This document shows, one piece after another, positions 1-8,778 of a stretch of DNA of 64,000 nt (position 1 is its first letter; each line of letters starts with the position of its first letter). The notes below the pieces were generated by a model that did not search any database, was not told where the DNA came from, and was given only the letters and a program-made list of their open reading frames with translations. Where the stretch lies: assembly GCA_964422295.1 (NCBI GenBank), contig CAYRAM010000012.1:1-64000 (forward strand), given 5' to 3'. The translations under genes and the position numbers were made by a program. The DNA is from UBA12191 sp964422295 (GTDB lineage Bacteria > Planctomycetota > UBA8108 > UBA1146).

Positions 1-55
1 TCGGCGAGACCGCGATTCGGCGAGACCGCGATTCGGCGAGACCGCGATTCGGCGA
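1..55. repeat. 16-bp tandem repeat, 3.4 copies, cut by window edge
   Basis: Perfect head-to-tail copies of a 16-base unit (TCGGCGAGACCGCGAT) start at 1, 17 and 33, with a partial copy at 49. The array runs off the left edge, so its true length is unknown. The period is not a multiple of three and no reading frame is apparent, so it is probably intergenic. From 56 to 260 there is no gene; a 6-bp hairpin (AGGGCT/AGCCCT, 110-126) and the inverted repeats at 186-262 are the only structure seen. Confidence 0.9.
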
Positions 56-185
56 CAGATGCTCGGCGATCCTCCACCCCACCCCGGTTTCTAGCAAAGA
101 GTGGGCCATAGGGCTCTAAAAGCCCTGTCATAAATCTAATCAAAATAGTTACTTAAGAAAAATCGCTTGAAGGATCCATAGACCG

Positions 186-262
186 GACTGCCACAGTGAC
201 AGCCCTCCTGCAAATATGACCCGGGAGCACTGCCAGGGTGGCAGTCATCTCAGGAGGGGGCT
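186..262. other. Interleaved inverted repeats at the end of the cell-wall cluster
   Basis: Arm A, GACTGCCAC (186-194), pairs perfectly with GTGGCAGTC (238-246). Arm B, AGCCCTCCTG (201-210), pairs with CAGGAGGG..CT (251-262, two extra G). The order A-B-A'-B' would allow an H-type pseudoknot. An alternative local hairpin CTGCCA/TGGCAG occupies 230-244. The right arm overlaps the stop codon of the gene ending at 261. There is no T-run, so a classical intrinsic terminator is not shown; a 3'-end structure of the long minus-strand transcript is the simplest reading. Confidence 0.5.
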
Positions 263-2248
263 ATTTTCCGAAGATTCCACCTTCACGGGTGTCATTGACC
301 ACCTTGACGCGAACATCCCTGATCTCGAGGCGAGTCCCGTCACCGGCGTAAAAGACGAATCCTCCCGTTGGTGGTAACCGGGTCGTCTCAGGATCGAGGG
401 TCAATTCCGTTCCCGAATCGCCGTAGCGGAGCATCACTGAATCCCCATTGACCTCCATGGTCACTGTGAGCCAGCGATTTTTGGGGACATCGTCCCCCAG
501 TTCCAGCGGTGGAGAAGTTCCATTCGAGATGAGGCCCATCTGGGCATTGGTCTGGGTCCGGGGCGAGATTCGCAGGGATCCCACTTTCAAGTTTAATTCA
601 AACTCAAGGACGTAATCTTCCCAGTGATTTGTGTAGACCCCCGTGTAAGCATCACTGCCCGACCTGTTGTCGATCAGCATGACACCGGTACCGTTGCGAT
701 CGAGAACTCGCCATAACGGCTTTTCAAGCCTCTTGTCACTGGAGGCGATCCAGTTGTACAGATTGAAGCGTCCCAACAAAGGTTTCCAGGCGACAGAGTT
801 GCGCATCTCCTGCCAGCGTCGAATCCGTTCCGCTTGCTTTCGTTCCTCTTCCAATCGGCGTGCTTCAGCAAGTTCTGCTTCCATCGCAGACTCCTGCTCA
901 ATCAGCATTGCCAACCCCTCACGTTGAATCTTCTGGATCAACTCCTCCTTGAGTCGCCACACATCCGGAGCGTCTTGTTCGGCTTTTTCTGGAAGAGCCT
1001 CAATGACTGCGATGGCGATATCTTCATACCCTTTGATGGCATAAAGACCCGCTTTGGAGGAGAGTTCATCGAGTCGCTTTTTGAAGCGCACTTGGGAATG
1101 GGCATCCTTGCGCAAGCGGTCGATCTCCTGTTCAAAAGCACCCTCCAGCACATCTGCGGCACCGAGAAAAACAGGAGGCAGCTCAGACAAGAGGCGCTGC
1201 GCCTGTTCAAAGCGGGCCTCGCTGAATGCGGTCAGGACATCGGACTGGAGAGCATTCCATGCGATGGAAACTTCTTCATTCCAACTGCGCAAAAATTGGG
1301 ATCTCAGTTCGCCCGCCTTCGCCCCGGCAGCAGTATTGGCGTATTCCAAGGCCACCATCTGCAATCGGGCGGCAGATTCAAACCGCTGGGTCGGAGCCGC
1401 TGCATTTGCTTTTTCCGCTCGATCAAGGGCATTTCGTGCCCTCTCCTCGCGGATATCTGCCTGTTGTTGTGCCGTCGGTTCATTCTTGACCACGGTCGGA
1501 TTAACCGGTTCAGGCTTCTTCGGATCTTCACCCATCATGATTATTGCGACGACTACCACAAACACGACGGCGACCCCACCCAAGATCCACGGCATCATCG
1601 ATGATTTCGAGTCCGGCTGGCCGTCCTCATCCACGGAAGGCGTTCTCGGCGCAGCACGCCTGCCCGGTGCCGCACTCCTCTTGGGTGGTCCCCGACGCCG
1701 TGCCCCTGGCCGGGGAGGAATCGCCGCAGTTCTTTTTGCCGATGCCGGATTCGTTGTATCAGCAGAAGCCCGCTGTGCAGCGGCCTGCTTTGCGGCCGCT
1801 TGTTTTGCTGCGGCCTGCTGTGCNNNNNNNNNNNNNNNNNNNNNNNNNNNNNNNNNNNNNNNNNNNNNNNNNNNNNNNNNNNNNNNNNNNNNNNNNNNNN
1901 NNNNNNNNNNNNNNNNNNNNNNNCCTGCTTTGCTGCGGCCTGCTTTGCTGCGGCCTGCTTTGCTGCGGCCTGCTTTGCGGCCGCTTGCCTCGCCGCTTCT
2001 TGTTTGGCAGCCGCTTGTTGCGCAGCCGCTTGTTGCGCAGCCGCTTGCTTTGCGGCGGCCTCCTCTGCTGCGCTCGCGTCTACACTCCCATCGGAGGTCG
2101 GTGGCGAGGATTCTGCTGAACTGCCAGCAGCGGGCTTCTTGCCCGGAGCAACTCTCCGGGGTGGCACTCGTGGAACCGAATCACCGGATGCAGACTTCTT
2201 GCGAGGATTGGGAATGCGGCGTTTTTTCTTGCCATCGTCAGCAGGCAT
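261..2248 (-). CDS. Ala-rich repeat, single-pass membrane protein with C-terminal LamG/DUF1080-like domain (interrupted by gap)
   Basis: Last gene of the cell-wall cluster; its ATG shares one base with the stop of the preceding mini-protein (TGATG). About 108 codons precede the 100-N block and 520 follow. They read as one protein if the gap is 2 mod 3 rather than 100, so the apparent frameshift is an assembly artefact. Order: basic N-terminus; a (A-A-A-K-Q)n segment, partly inside the gap; a Pro/Arg-rich stretch; a membrane helix (MMPWILGGVAVVF... about 15 codons after the GTG at 1634); a long charged helical region; and a C-terminal beta-rich domain of about 160 residues resembling the 3-keto-disaccharide hydrolase/LamG (DUF1080) fold. 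A start at the internal GTG 1634 would drop the repeat. Topology suggests a cytoplasmic Ala-rich arm and a periplasmic, possibly glycan-binding, domain. Function unknown. Confidence 0.72.
1786..2050. repeat. 15-bp coding tandem repeat containing assembly gap (N 1824-1923)
   Basis: On the minus strand the unit encodes Ala-Ala-Ala-Lys-Gln (AAAKQ/AAAQQ). Copies are near perfect next to the gap (GCCGCAGCAAAGCAG) and more degenerate outwards. The 100 N are a placeholder: closing the repeat needs a gap of 2 mod 3. Confidence 0.85.
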
Positions 2249-2517
2249 CAGTTTTCCTCACTTGTCGGAGAGGGTTCACGCGAATCCTGGTCGTTCCCAT
2301 CCTCTACGGGATAAATCACATCGATCAACTGTTGAAGTTGCTCAGGGGTCAAATGATTCAACTCCACCAGGATTTGGCCCAGCAGAGGAACCTTGCGCCC
2401 TTCTCTACGCCGCTCCGCTTGCAATTCGAGCGCTTCCAGGATGGCCTCTTCGGAGACAAAACCCATCTCTTGGGCAACTTCTCCAAACAATCTGCGATAT
2501 CGATCCGGGGCAGACAC
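2248..2517 (-). CDS. Stand-alone MshEN/GspE-N-like mini-protein
   Basis: About 89 residues. Start chosen as GTG 2517, preceded by GGAG/GAGGG; an upstream extension exists but overlaps ftsQ and has unnatural composition. Two half-repeats are visible: RLFGEVAQEMGFVSEEAILE then LLGQILVELNHLTPEQLQQL. This is the pattern of the N-terminal domain of type II secretion/type IV pilus ATPases (GSPII_E_N, MshEN), which in some members binds c-di-GMP through R-L-G..x..L motifs. No ATPase domain follows. It lies directly after ftsQ, where ftsA/ftsZ normally stand. A paralogue precedes lpxK at 63554-63784. Family assignment is by motif; ligand binding is conjecture. Confidence 0.7.
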   Translation of the reverse strand: MSAPDRYRRLFGEVAQEMGFVSEEAILEALELQAERRREGRKVPLLGQILVELNHLTPEQLQQLIDVIYPVEDGNDQDSREPSPTSEEN

Positions 2518-2636
2518 GAAGATCCCTCTTCTCCAATTATTCCTCAGGGAGGGGCCCTGAAAACGGCTCAGTGCGGGAGTTGAGGATAATCGCGAAGATC
2601 TTCGTGCGCTACCTGTACGCCCCCTGACAGAATCAT

Positions 2637-3473
2637 TCAGCGCTCTGTGATCACCGGTGTAGGGCCGACATACAAACTGATTCGCTCGATGGTTGGCGAC
2701 AGGGGAATCAGGTCTCTCTTGTTCCCAATCACCTTTTCCAGTGCCCGAATCTTGTCGGTCACCGCTCCGGGAACGGTTCTGGCCAATTCGGTGGTCTTTC
2801 CCCACTCCAGGCGTAACCCTCCCTCACAAATCAACATCCAGAGTCCCCCATCCGGATGGGGATTCCACTGCAGATCCCGGATAAATCCGGGTTGCTTTCT
2901 CATCGTCACTGCCAAATCTCCGAGCAGGGTCAGCAGTTCGGCCCACTCAACCTCACCGGGAAGCACTTTCCACTCAGAATCAATTCCATCGAATCCTCCG
3001 GGGGAGGAATACTCCGGGATTTCAAGAGCGGCGTCGAGAAAGTCACCGGGAACAAATTCGATGACTGATCCACCGGGGCTCACGAGGAGATGCCCCCCCC
3101 GACACCGAACTCCCACCACCGGTCGCAGCAAATATGCTGAAAAGGAGATACGCCCATCTTTGCGACGCAGATTTTCAACACCGCTTACCCACGGGTTCTT
3201 GAGAAGTTCATTCTTCACTTGATCGCGCCAATGAACACTGTCCAAGGCAACACGCGAAGGAATATTGTTTAAATCCTCCAGTGCCGGAGTCTTGAGACGA
3301 AATCCATCCGAACTCAAACCGGTTCGGCTCAGATGCCAACTGCCGGCATCAGCGTCCAATTGGTGATCGACCTGTTCACGTGCATGAGACAAGAAGAGTC
3401 CTGCTCCTATGAACAGAAACAAAATCAGCAAGGTGCTTGACCATGGCGCAGTCTCCGCTGACTTCACACTCAT
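2637..3473 (-). CDS. ftsQ: FtsQ/DivIB-like cell division protein
   Basis: 278 residues with a short cytoplasmic N-terminus, one membrane helix (about residues 11-29) and an extracytoplasmic domain, the FtsQ topology. FtsQ/DivIB bridges the early and late divisome and binds FtsL/FtsB. Sequence similarity is weak; residues NPWVSGVENLRRKDG fit the end of a POTRA module (the usual ...PWV..v.v.r..P of FtsQ). Assignment leans on topology and on its place right after murB, with a 4-base ATGA overlap. No ftsA follows. Confidence 0.7.
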   Translation of the reverse strand: MSVKSAETAPWSSTLLILFLFIGAGLFLSHAREQVDHQLDADAGSWHLSRTGLSSDGFRLKTPALEDLNNIPSRVALDSVHWRDQVKNELLKNPWVSGVENLRRKDGRISFSAYLLRPVVGVRCRGGHLLVSPGGSVIEFVPGDFLDAALEIPEYSSPGGFDGIDSEWKVLPGEVEWAELLTLLGDLAVTMRKQPGFIRDLQWNPHPDGGLWMLICEGGLRLEWGKTTELARTVPGAVTDKIRALEKVIGNKRDLIPLSPTIERISLYVGPTPVITER

Positions 3474-4369
3474 CCTTGCTCCTGTCCGATCATGATCACT
3501 TCTTGCTGCAGGAGAATACCCGATTTCTCCAAAACCTGATCTTTGATCAACCTTGCCAGCTCCAACACATCCTGCGTCTTCGCCTGTCGCTGCGGATTGA
3601 TGATGAAGTTTCCATGCTTGAGGGAGATTTGCGCCCCTCCGTGACAGGCTCCTTTGAGTCCTGCCGCTTCGATCAACTTGCCCGCACTGGGTCCCTCAGG
3701 TGGATTTCGAAAGATGCAACCGGTCGATTTCTCATCGAATGGCTGCACTGAATACTTGTATTTGAGGAACTCAGCGCTCTTCTGATCCAACAGCACCGGG
3801 TCGCCCCCCGGCTCCACCCGAAAACGGACAGACAGGATTATCCGTTCCTCCAAGCCGGAAAAACGATAGGCCCATGGAACTTCAGATCCATTCAGCCAAT
3901 GGATCTTCCCATCCGATTCGAGGACTCGAATTGAATCGACACACTCACCGATTCCGTGACCTTGGGCCCCCGCATTTCCCCAAACTGAACCGCCGATGGT
4001 TCCAGGAATCCCAACAAAATACTCAAATCCAGATAGCCCCTGACTGTTCAATTCCGAGATGAAGTTTTGAAGGACAAACCCGGCAGCTACCTCGACACAA
4101 TCGGAATCGAGGCGCAGGTGGGATTCCATCCCCTGGCGAAATCGATTCATGTGAATCACCAAACCCGGTACTTCCCCATCCGGGTAGAGTGAGTTTGCTC
4201 CGAGGCCGAGAAGGAAAATCGGAATCTCCTGGTGACGCGCCCAATTCACTGCGTCGACCAATTCCTCTTCACTTCGGGGGCGGCAGTAGTAGCGGGCATC
4301 ACCCCCACTGTGAAACCAGGTCAATGCGGCGAGAGTCTTCTTCTCGTGGATGCCCGGAGGAAGGATCAC
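3470..4369 (-). CDS. murB: UDP-N-acetylenolpyruvoylglucosamine reductase MurB
   Basis: 299 residues. FAD-dependent reduction of UDP-GlcNAc-enolpyruvate to UDP-MurNAc, second committed step of peptidoglycan precursor synthesis, cytoplasmic. FAD-binding segments LGLGANSLYPD and GIPGTIGGSVWGNAGAQGHG are clear, as is the C-terminal substrate region (AGKLIEAAGLKG, GGAQISLKHGNFIIN) and the EV glutamate (GILLQQEV). The motif that holds the catalytic Ser in E. coli (AGSFFKNP) reads STGCIFRNP here, so Cys replaces Ser as proton donor. Overlaps murC and ftsQ by 4 bases each. Confidence 0.96.
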   Translation of the reverse strand: MILPPGIHEKKTLAALTWFHSGGDARYYCRPRSEEELVDAVNWARHQEIPIFLLGLGANSLYPDGEVPGLVIHMNRFRQGMESHLRLDSDCVEVAAGFVLQNFISELNSQGLSGFEYFVGIPGTIGGSVWGNAGAQGHGIGECVDSIRVLESDGKIHWLNGSEVPWAYRFSGLEERIILSVRFRVEPGGDPVLLDQKSAEFLKYKYSVQPFDEKSTGCIFRNPPEGPSAGKLIEAAGLKGACHGGAQISLKHGNFIINPQRQAKTQDVLELARLIKDQVLEKSGILLQQEVIMIGQEQG

Positions 4370-5802
4370 TGGGATACCTGATTTCGAAATTGGCGACCGA
4401 TTCTCCGACCAATCTCATTTACATTTCCTGCACCCAGAGAGATGAAGACATCACCCGGCTGAACAATTTCAGGAATACCCCTCACGGCTTCTTCAAAATC
4501 AAAAATTTGGCACTCGGTTCCCAAGCTGCGGATTTTTTGTGCCAGTCTTTCGAGCAGGTCTTCGGGGAAATCACCCAGATTTTCTCTCACTGAATAGATG
4601 GGGACCAGATTTACCTTGTCCGCCGCAGTTAACTCTATCGCAAATTGCTCCTGAAATGCATCGAGTCGAGTCGCTTGGTGCGGTTGAAACAACACCTGGC
4701 AACGACGGTCAGGAAACACTTCGCGCGCTGTCGCGATCGTTGCTTTGACTTCTTCAGGATGGTGGGCGTAATCTTCGACCCAATCGATCCCCGGGAGCAC
4801 CTCGCAACTCTCGAATCGGCGTACCACTCCTGGATATGATTCCAATCCCGTGACAATGTCATTGGAATCGAGTCCGAGTGCGCTTGCGAAAGCGACCACC
4901 GCCGTTGCGTTTTCGCGGCTGTGAGCACCCGGGACCTGGAGTCGGGCGGTCAGTTCATCGCCCTCTGGCAAACGCCAACGAACAAGGCCATCCTCTAATC
5001 CAGCGTTTGAATCGAGCAAAGACACGTCCGCCGATTCGCAGGTGCCATAGGTCCGCCACCGGAGGTCTGTCCTCTTCTCCATTCGATCTTTGATATGCGG
5101 AGGGCACACCACCCAGGAACCCGGTTCGAAACCATCCACGAACTGTCTGAAAGTCTCAGTCACAGAATCGAGATCGGAATACACCTCCGGATGATCGAGG
5201 TCGATATTGGTGATGATCGCCGCGTGAGGCCTGAGATCGAGAAATGCCCGCTCAAACTCACATGCCTCGACGAGAAACTCATCCCCTTTGCCCGATCGCC
5301 AGCCTGCTCCGATTTGCAAAAACTCACCCCCGGCAATCATCGAAGGGTCTCGTCCTGCAGCGAGGAAGACACTCAATAGGCACGCAGTCGTCGAGGTTTT
5401 GCCATGCGTTCCTGCGATCGCAACTGTCCGAAAGCCCTGAGAGAGGCGACCCAAATATTCACTGTAAGTGAATACTTCGACACCGGCGCGCCGCTTCGCT
5501 TCCAACAACTCGGGATTATTTTTATCCACAGCACGGGTGTGGATCACCGTACCGACATCCGATCCCACATTCTTGCTGTCGTGCCCGAGACAGAATTTAA
5601 CTCCATGCTGCTCAAGAACTTCCTGTGCATCCGAATCTAGATCACTCCCCGAAACCGCTACTCGGCGCTGCCGAAGGAAACAGGCCAATCCCCTCGTAGC
5701 ACTTCCACCAATGCCAATGATGTGGACGTGATCCAACGAGGAATCCGATTCAGTAGCCGTTTCATCTATGGGTTTCATCACGGACTTTCCAGGGCAACTC
5801 AT
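4366..5802 (-). CDS. murC: UDP-N-acetylmuramate--L-alanine ligase MurC
   Basis: 478 residues. ATP-dependent addition of L-Ala to UDP-MurNAc. Rossmann motif HIIGIGGSATRGLA near the N-terminus, ATP loop AGTHGKTSTTA, EACEFERAFL, NIDLDHPEVY, and the C-terminal DYAHHPEEVKATI of MurC. ATG overlaps the LysM gene's TAA by one base (TAATG), showing tight coupling. The usual D-Ala-D-Ala ligase and murB follow murC in many cluster versions; here only murB does. Confidence 0.97.
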   Translation of the reverse strand: MSCPGKSVMKPIDETATESDSSLDHVHIIGIGGSATRGLACFLRQRRVAVSGSDLDSDAQEVLEQHGVKFCLGHDSKNVGSDVGTVIHTRAVDKNNPELLEAKRRAGVEVFTYSEYLGRLSQGFRTVAIAGTHGKTSTTACLLSVFLAAGRDPSMIAGGEFLQIGAGWRSGKGDEFLVEACEFERAFLDLRPHAAIITNIDLDHPEVYSDLDSVTETFRQFVDGFEPGSWVVCPPHIKDRMEKRTDLRWRTYGTCESADVSLLDSNAGLEDGLVRWRLPEGDELTARLQVPGAHSRENATAVVAFASALGLDSNDIVTGLESYPGVVRRFESCEVLPGIDWVEDYAHHPEEVKATIATAREVFPDRRCQVLFQPHQATRLDAFQEQFAIELTAADKVNLVPIYSVRENLGDFPEDLLERLAQKIRSLGTECQIFDFEEAVRGIPEIVQPGDVFISLGAGNVNEIGRRIGRQFRNQVSQ

Positions 5803-6506
5803 TACCGGGGGATTCTCAATTCCATGCCGATGCTCAATTGATTCGGATCAGGAAGAACAATCCGATTCGCCTCGATAATCTTCGTGTAGTTTTGATGGTT
5901 GTAGTACTTTCTGGCGATACTGGAAAGAGTCTCGCCTGAGGTGACCACATGAACCCTCACAACTGCTGGTGAATCAACTGTTTCCAGGGTTTCCGGTGTT
6001 TCTGGTTCATCTCCGCCGACTGCAGGGATGATGATTTGCTGTCCTACGGTGATCACCATGTCATCTTTGATCTGCGGATTCCTGGCACGAATCACTCGAA
6101 TCCCCTGGGCCACCGAGCCCAGATGTCTTTGGGCAATCTCGCCCAAAGTATCCCCCTCCCGGACTTGATAGGCAAAGGCCTGTCGATGACCCGAGTTGAC
6201 ATCCATCGGCCTCTGAAGCCCTCCCCCCTCCGGCTCGAAGAGATCGTTGCCAGAATGTCCGACCGGTTGGATCCCGCCAGGATCCGTACCGAATCGCCGG
6301 GAATCGGAGGAGTGGCTGCGCGATGGCATGAGTGACGCTTCCCGAGGCTCCGTAGAAGACACCCATTCGAGGTCAACCCGGGTGAGTGAATCGTCCCCCG
6401 TTTGATCGACAACCGGGCCCCCCCACGGCTTCCACCACTCGAAAAATCCGCTAATCCCGGCAAACATGATCCCCAATACCAGCAACCAACGCAGGATTGA
6501 ACTCAT
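5802..6506 (-). CDS. Membrane-anchored protein with two LysM domains
   Basis: 234 residues. N-terminal hydrophobic helix (about 5-22) with a following W-rich stretch, a Ser/Gly-rich linker, then LysM domain 1 (about 112-161, YQVREGDTLGEIAQRHLG...) and LysM domain 2 (about 184-233, HVVTSGETLSSIARKYYN...). LysM binds GlcNAc-containing glycans, so an extracytoplasmic peptidoglycan-binding role is likely. It sits between murG and murC, overlapping both, which is not part of the textbook dcw order. No catalytic domain is present. Confidence 0.85.
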   Translation of the reverse strand: MSSILRWLLVLGIMFAGISGFFEWWKPWGGPVVDQTGDDSLTRVDLEWVSSTEPREASLMPSRSHSSDSRRFGTDPGGIQPVGHSGNDLFEPEGGGLQRPMDVNSGHRQAFAYQVREGDTLGEIAQRHLGSVAQGIRVIRARNPQIKDDMVITVGQQIIIPAVGGDEPETPETLETVDSPAVVRVHVVTSGETLSSIARKYYNHQNYTKIIEANRIVLPDPNQLSIGMELRIPR

Positions 6507-7615
6507 GAGATCTCCACCTCTCGGCGGAAATTCCGCTCCTTGCCCATCGGCGTTGAGAAGCGCCCCTTCTCGATGGCGTCGAGATGAACTGTGATCATCT
6601 CTGCAATCGAAATGGCTGCACGGGGTCGGCCAAGATTTCTCGCACGCATCGCCATCTCCCCGAGGAGATCCTGTGATGAGATGAATTCCATCAATTGCTG
6701 AGAGATTTCAGCTGCAGAATCCTGGGGCCTGACGATCACTCCGGCTCCACCACTTTCCAAATATTCTGCATTGATCACCTGATGCTCGTCCCGGTGCCCC
6801 GGATAGGGAAACATGAGTCCCGGACGACCGATCGCCATCAATTCTGCAATCGTGGATCCCCCGGATCGGCACACGACCAGATGGGATTCAGCGATCGCTT
6901 CTGCCACCGAATCGATGAATGGGACCACTTGCGCTTTGAAGCCGAGCCCTTTCCAGGCTTGATCGATCTCATTGGCAGCGGCCGATCCAACCTGGTGCAG
7001 GATATCCACTCGATCCCGGCATGCAGGGGGAATCAGTTGTGCTGCTGCAAGGATTCTTCGATTGACCTCATCGGCGCCTTGACTTCCACCCATGATCAAC
7101 CATCGCTGCCGATCCAGTTGGGGCTCCTGAGGTTGGAACTGATGACGTACCGGGCATCCCAAGATCGCCACTTTGGATCTCAGCACACGTCCCCCGGTGA
7201 CCATGGGGAAAGAGAGGAAGACCTTGGAAGCGAAAGGGGTCAACCAGCGATTCGCACGCCCCATGACCCGATTCTGCTCGTGAAGGTATAGGGGAATCCC
7301 CAGTCTCCATGCGGCCAACCCGGGAGCGACACAGGGAGAGGCTCCCATCGCCACCAGCGCAGAAATTTTTTCCATCCGAAGGAGTTTGATGGCTGACGGA
7401 ACAGACAACACCTTGCGAAGACGCCCCCTGCCACTCCAGGGAGCGCTGATTTTTTCCATGCCCGCACCATTAAAAACTTTCTCTTCCATGGTGCGGCCAT
7501 GATCGAGGTAAACCGGGGTCACTCCGTCAATGTCGATCAATGCTTGAGCGATGGCCTCAGCGGGAAACAAGTGTCCACCCGTATGGCCTCCCACGAAGAG
7601 GATTTTGCGCTTCAT
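6503..7615 (-). CDS. murG: Lipid II synthase MurG (UDP-GlcNAc transferase)
   Basis: 370 residues. Transfers GlcNAc to lipid I at the inner face of the membrane. The start is the ATG at 7615, which overlaps the ftsW stop as ATGA and directly begins MKRKILFVGGHTGGHLFPA, the N-terminal GGxxGG donor/acceptor loop; an in-frame extension to 7642 is less likely. Further motifs: MGASPCVAPGLAAWRLGIP, LHEQNRVMGRANRWL, GGSQGADEVN, and the UDP-binding C-domain CRSGGSTIAELMAIGRPGLM with HQVINAEYLESGGAG. Confidence 0.96.
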   Translation of the reverse strand: MKRKILFVGGHTGGHLFPAEAIAQALIDIDGVTPVYLDHGRTMEEKVFNGAGMEKISAPWSGRGRLRKVLSVPSAIKLLRMEKISALVAMGASPCVAPGLAAWRLGIPLYLHEQNRVMGRANRWLTPFASKVFLSFPMVTGGRVLRSKVAILGCPVRHQFQPQEPQLDRQRWLIMGGSQGADEVNRRILAAAQLIPPACRDRVDILHQVGSAAANEIDQAWKGLGFKAQVVPFIDSVAEAIAESHLVVCRSGGSTIAELMAIGRPGLMFPYPGHRDEHQVINAEYLESGGAGVIVRPQDSAAEISQQLMEFISSQDLLGEMAMRARNLGRPRAAISIAEMITVHLDAIEKGRFSTPMGKERNFRREVEIS

Positions 7616-8778
7616 CGGTTCAACACCTCTCTCCCGCGACATCGAGTCAGAGAGAGGAGTACTCCAGCCATCCCCATGAAGATGGCGAGACTTGTGGATC
7701 CATGGGAGAAGAGTGGCAAGGCGATTCCTTTAGTCGGTGCCAATGCCAAATTGACCAGAAGATTCAAGGCCGCTTGTCCACAGATGGACAAGGTCAATAC
7801 CATTGCCAGCAGAGACATGTCTTCATCCTCGATGGAACACCACAATTTCCTTCCGCAGTAGAGCACTGTCCCGTAGAGCAAAACGATGATGCTGACACCC
7901 AGCAGCCCCGTTTCCTCAGCATAAACAGCAAAGATGAAATCATTGTAGGAGGATGGCAGATAGCCGAGCTTTCCCGCTCCCTCACCCAATCCTTTGCCAA
8001 AGATTCCACCACTGCCGATCGACTGCAGACCCGCCCAAACCTGGTCCACAGAGCGGGGATCCCAAATTGCTCGAAACCTCTCGGCGATTTCAGGAAATCT
8101 GGAACTCTTGATCATCAACAGGGCAGATGCAAAAACCACGACGGGCAGGATCAGGAATTGGGTCAGGGATACCCACCTCAAGAGAGGAAGACAGCAGAGT
8201 CCACCAACCACCGCTGCAGTGCCCAAGTCTGGCTGATCAAAGATCAGCGCCAAGGGCAACATGACGAAGATCACTGTTTGAACCACTCCCCATTTGAAGG
8301 TGGAACGATCCGAAAATGGATTTTGAAACTTCCAGGGACCGGTCAGGTAAATCAGGAATACCGGCAACACAAACTTTGCCAATTCGGAGGGCTGGAAACT
8401 GAAACTGCCAATTTTCAGCCAGCGCTTGGCGGCGTTCAACTCCTGCCCCAGAGGGGAAAATGCAGTGAACCCGAGCATTAATATCAGGGCGAGTCCTGCG
8501 GGATAAGCAAAGTAACTCGTAATCCATCTGCGGGGTGAAACGGTGTATCCAACCATGAACAGGAAAAGCCCGAGCAGATATCCCCTGAATTGGCCCGCCC
8601 ACATCGCCCAGTGGTCACCACTGATCCCCGAACGAAAACTGGTCACGCTGAATAACGTGAAACTGCCAATCACCAACAACAATGCGAGAGAGAAGAAGAT
8701 CGGTTGCGCATACTGGTCAGGGCGCAGGCGGATTTCTGCCTGCGCTTCCTCAGTCCTCAATCCGGGGGAAGAAATCAT
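7612..8778 (-). CDS. ftsW: SEDS-family glycosyltransferase FtsW/RodA type
   Basis: 388 residues with about ten membrane helices. SEDS proteins polymerise lipid II together with a class B PBP. Signatures present: AKRWLKIGSFSFQPSELAK, FDQPDLGTA, a DFIFAVYAEETGLLG segment, and NLALAPTKGIALPLFSHGS near the C-terminus. FtsW rather than RodA is preferred because it lies between murF and murG with ftsI in the same operon. Start and stop overlap murF and murG by 4 bases. In textbook clusters mraY and murD lie between murF and ftsW; both are missing here. Confidence 0.94.
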   Translation of the reverse strand: MISSPGLRTEEAQAEIRLRPDQYAQPIFFSLALLLVIGSFTLFSVTSFRSGISGDHWAMWAGQFRGYLLGLFLFMVGYTVSPRRWITSYFAYPAGLALILMLGFTAFSPLGQELNAAKRWLKIGSFSFQPSELAKFVLPVFLIYLTGPWKFQNPFSDRSTFKWGVVQTVIFVMLPLALIFDQPDLGTAAVVGGLCCLPLLRWVSLTQFLILPVVVFASALLMIKSSRFPEIAERFRAIWDPRSVDQVWAGLQSIGSGGIFGKGLGEGAGKLGYLPSSYNDFIFAVYAEETGLLGVSIIVLLYGTVLYCGRKLWCSIEDEDMSLLAMVLTLSICGQAALNLLVNLALAPTKGIALPLFSHGSTSLAIFMGMAGVLLSLTRCRGREVLNR

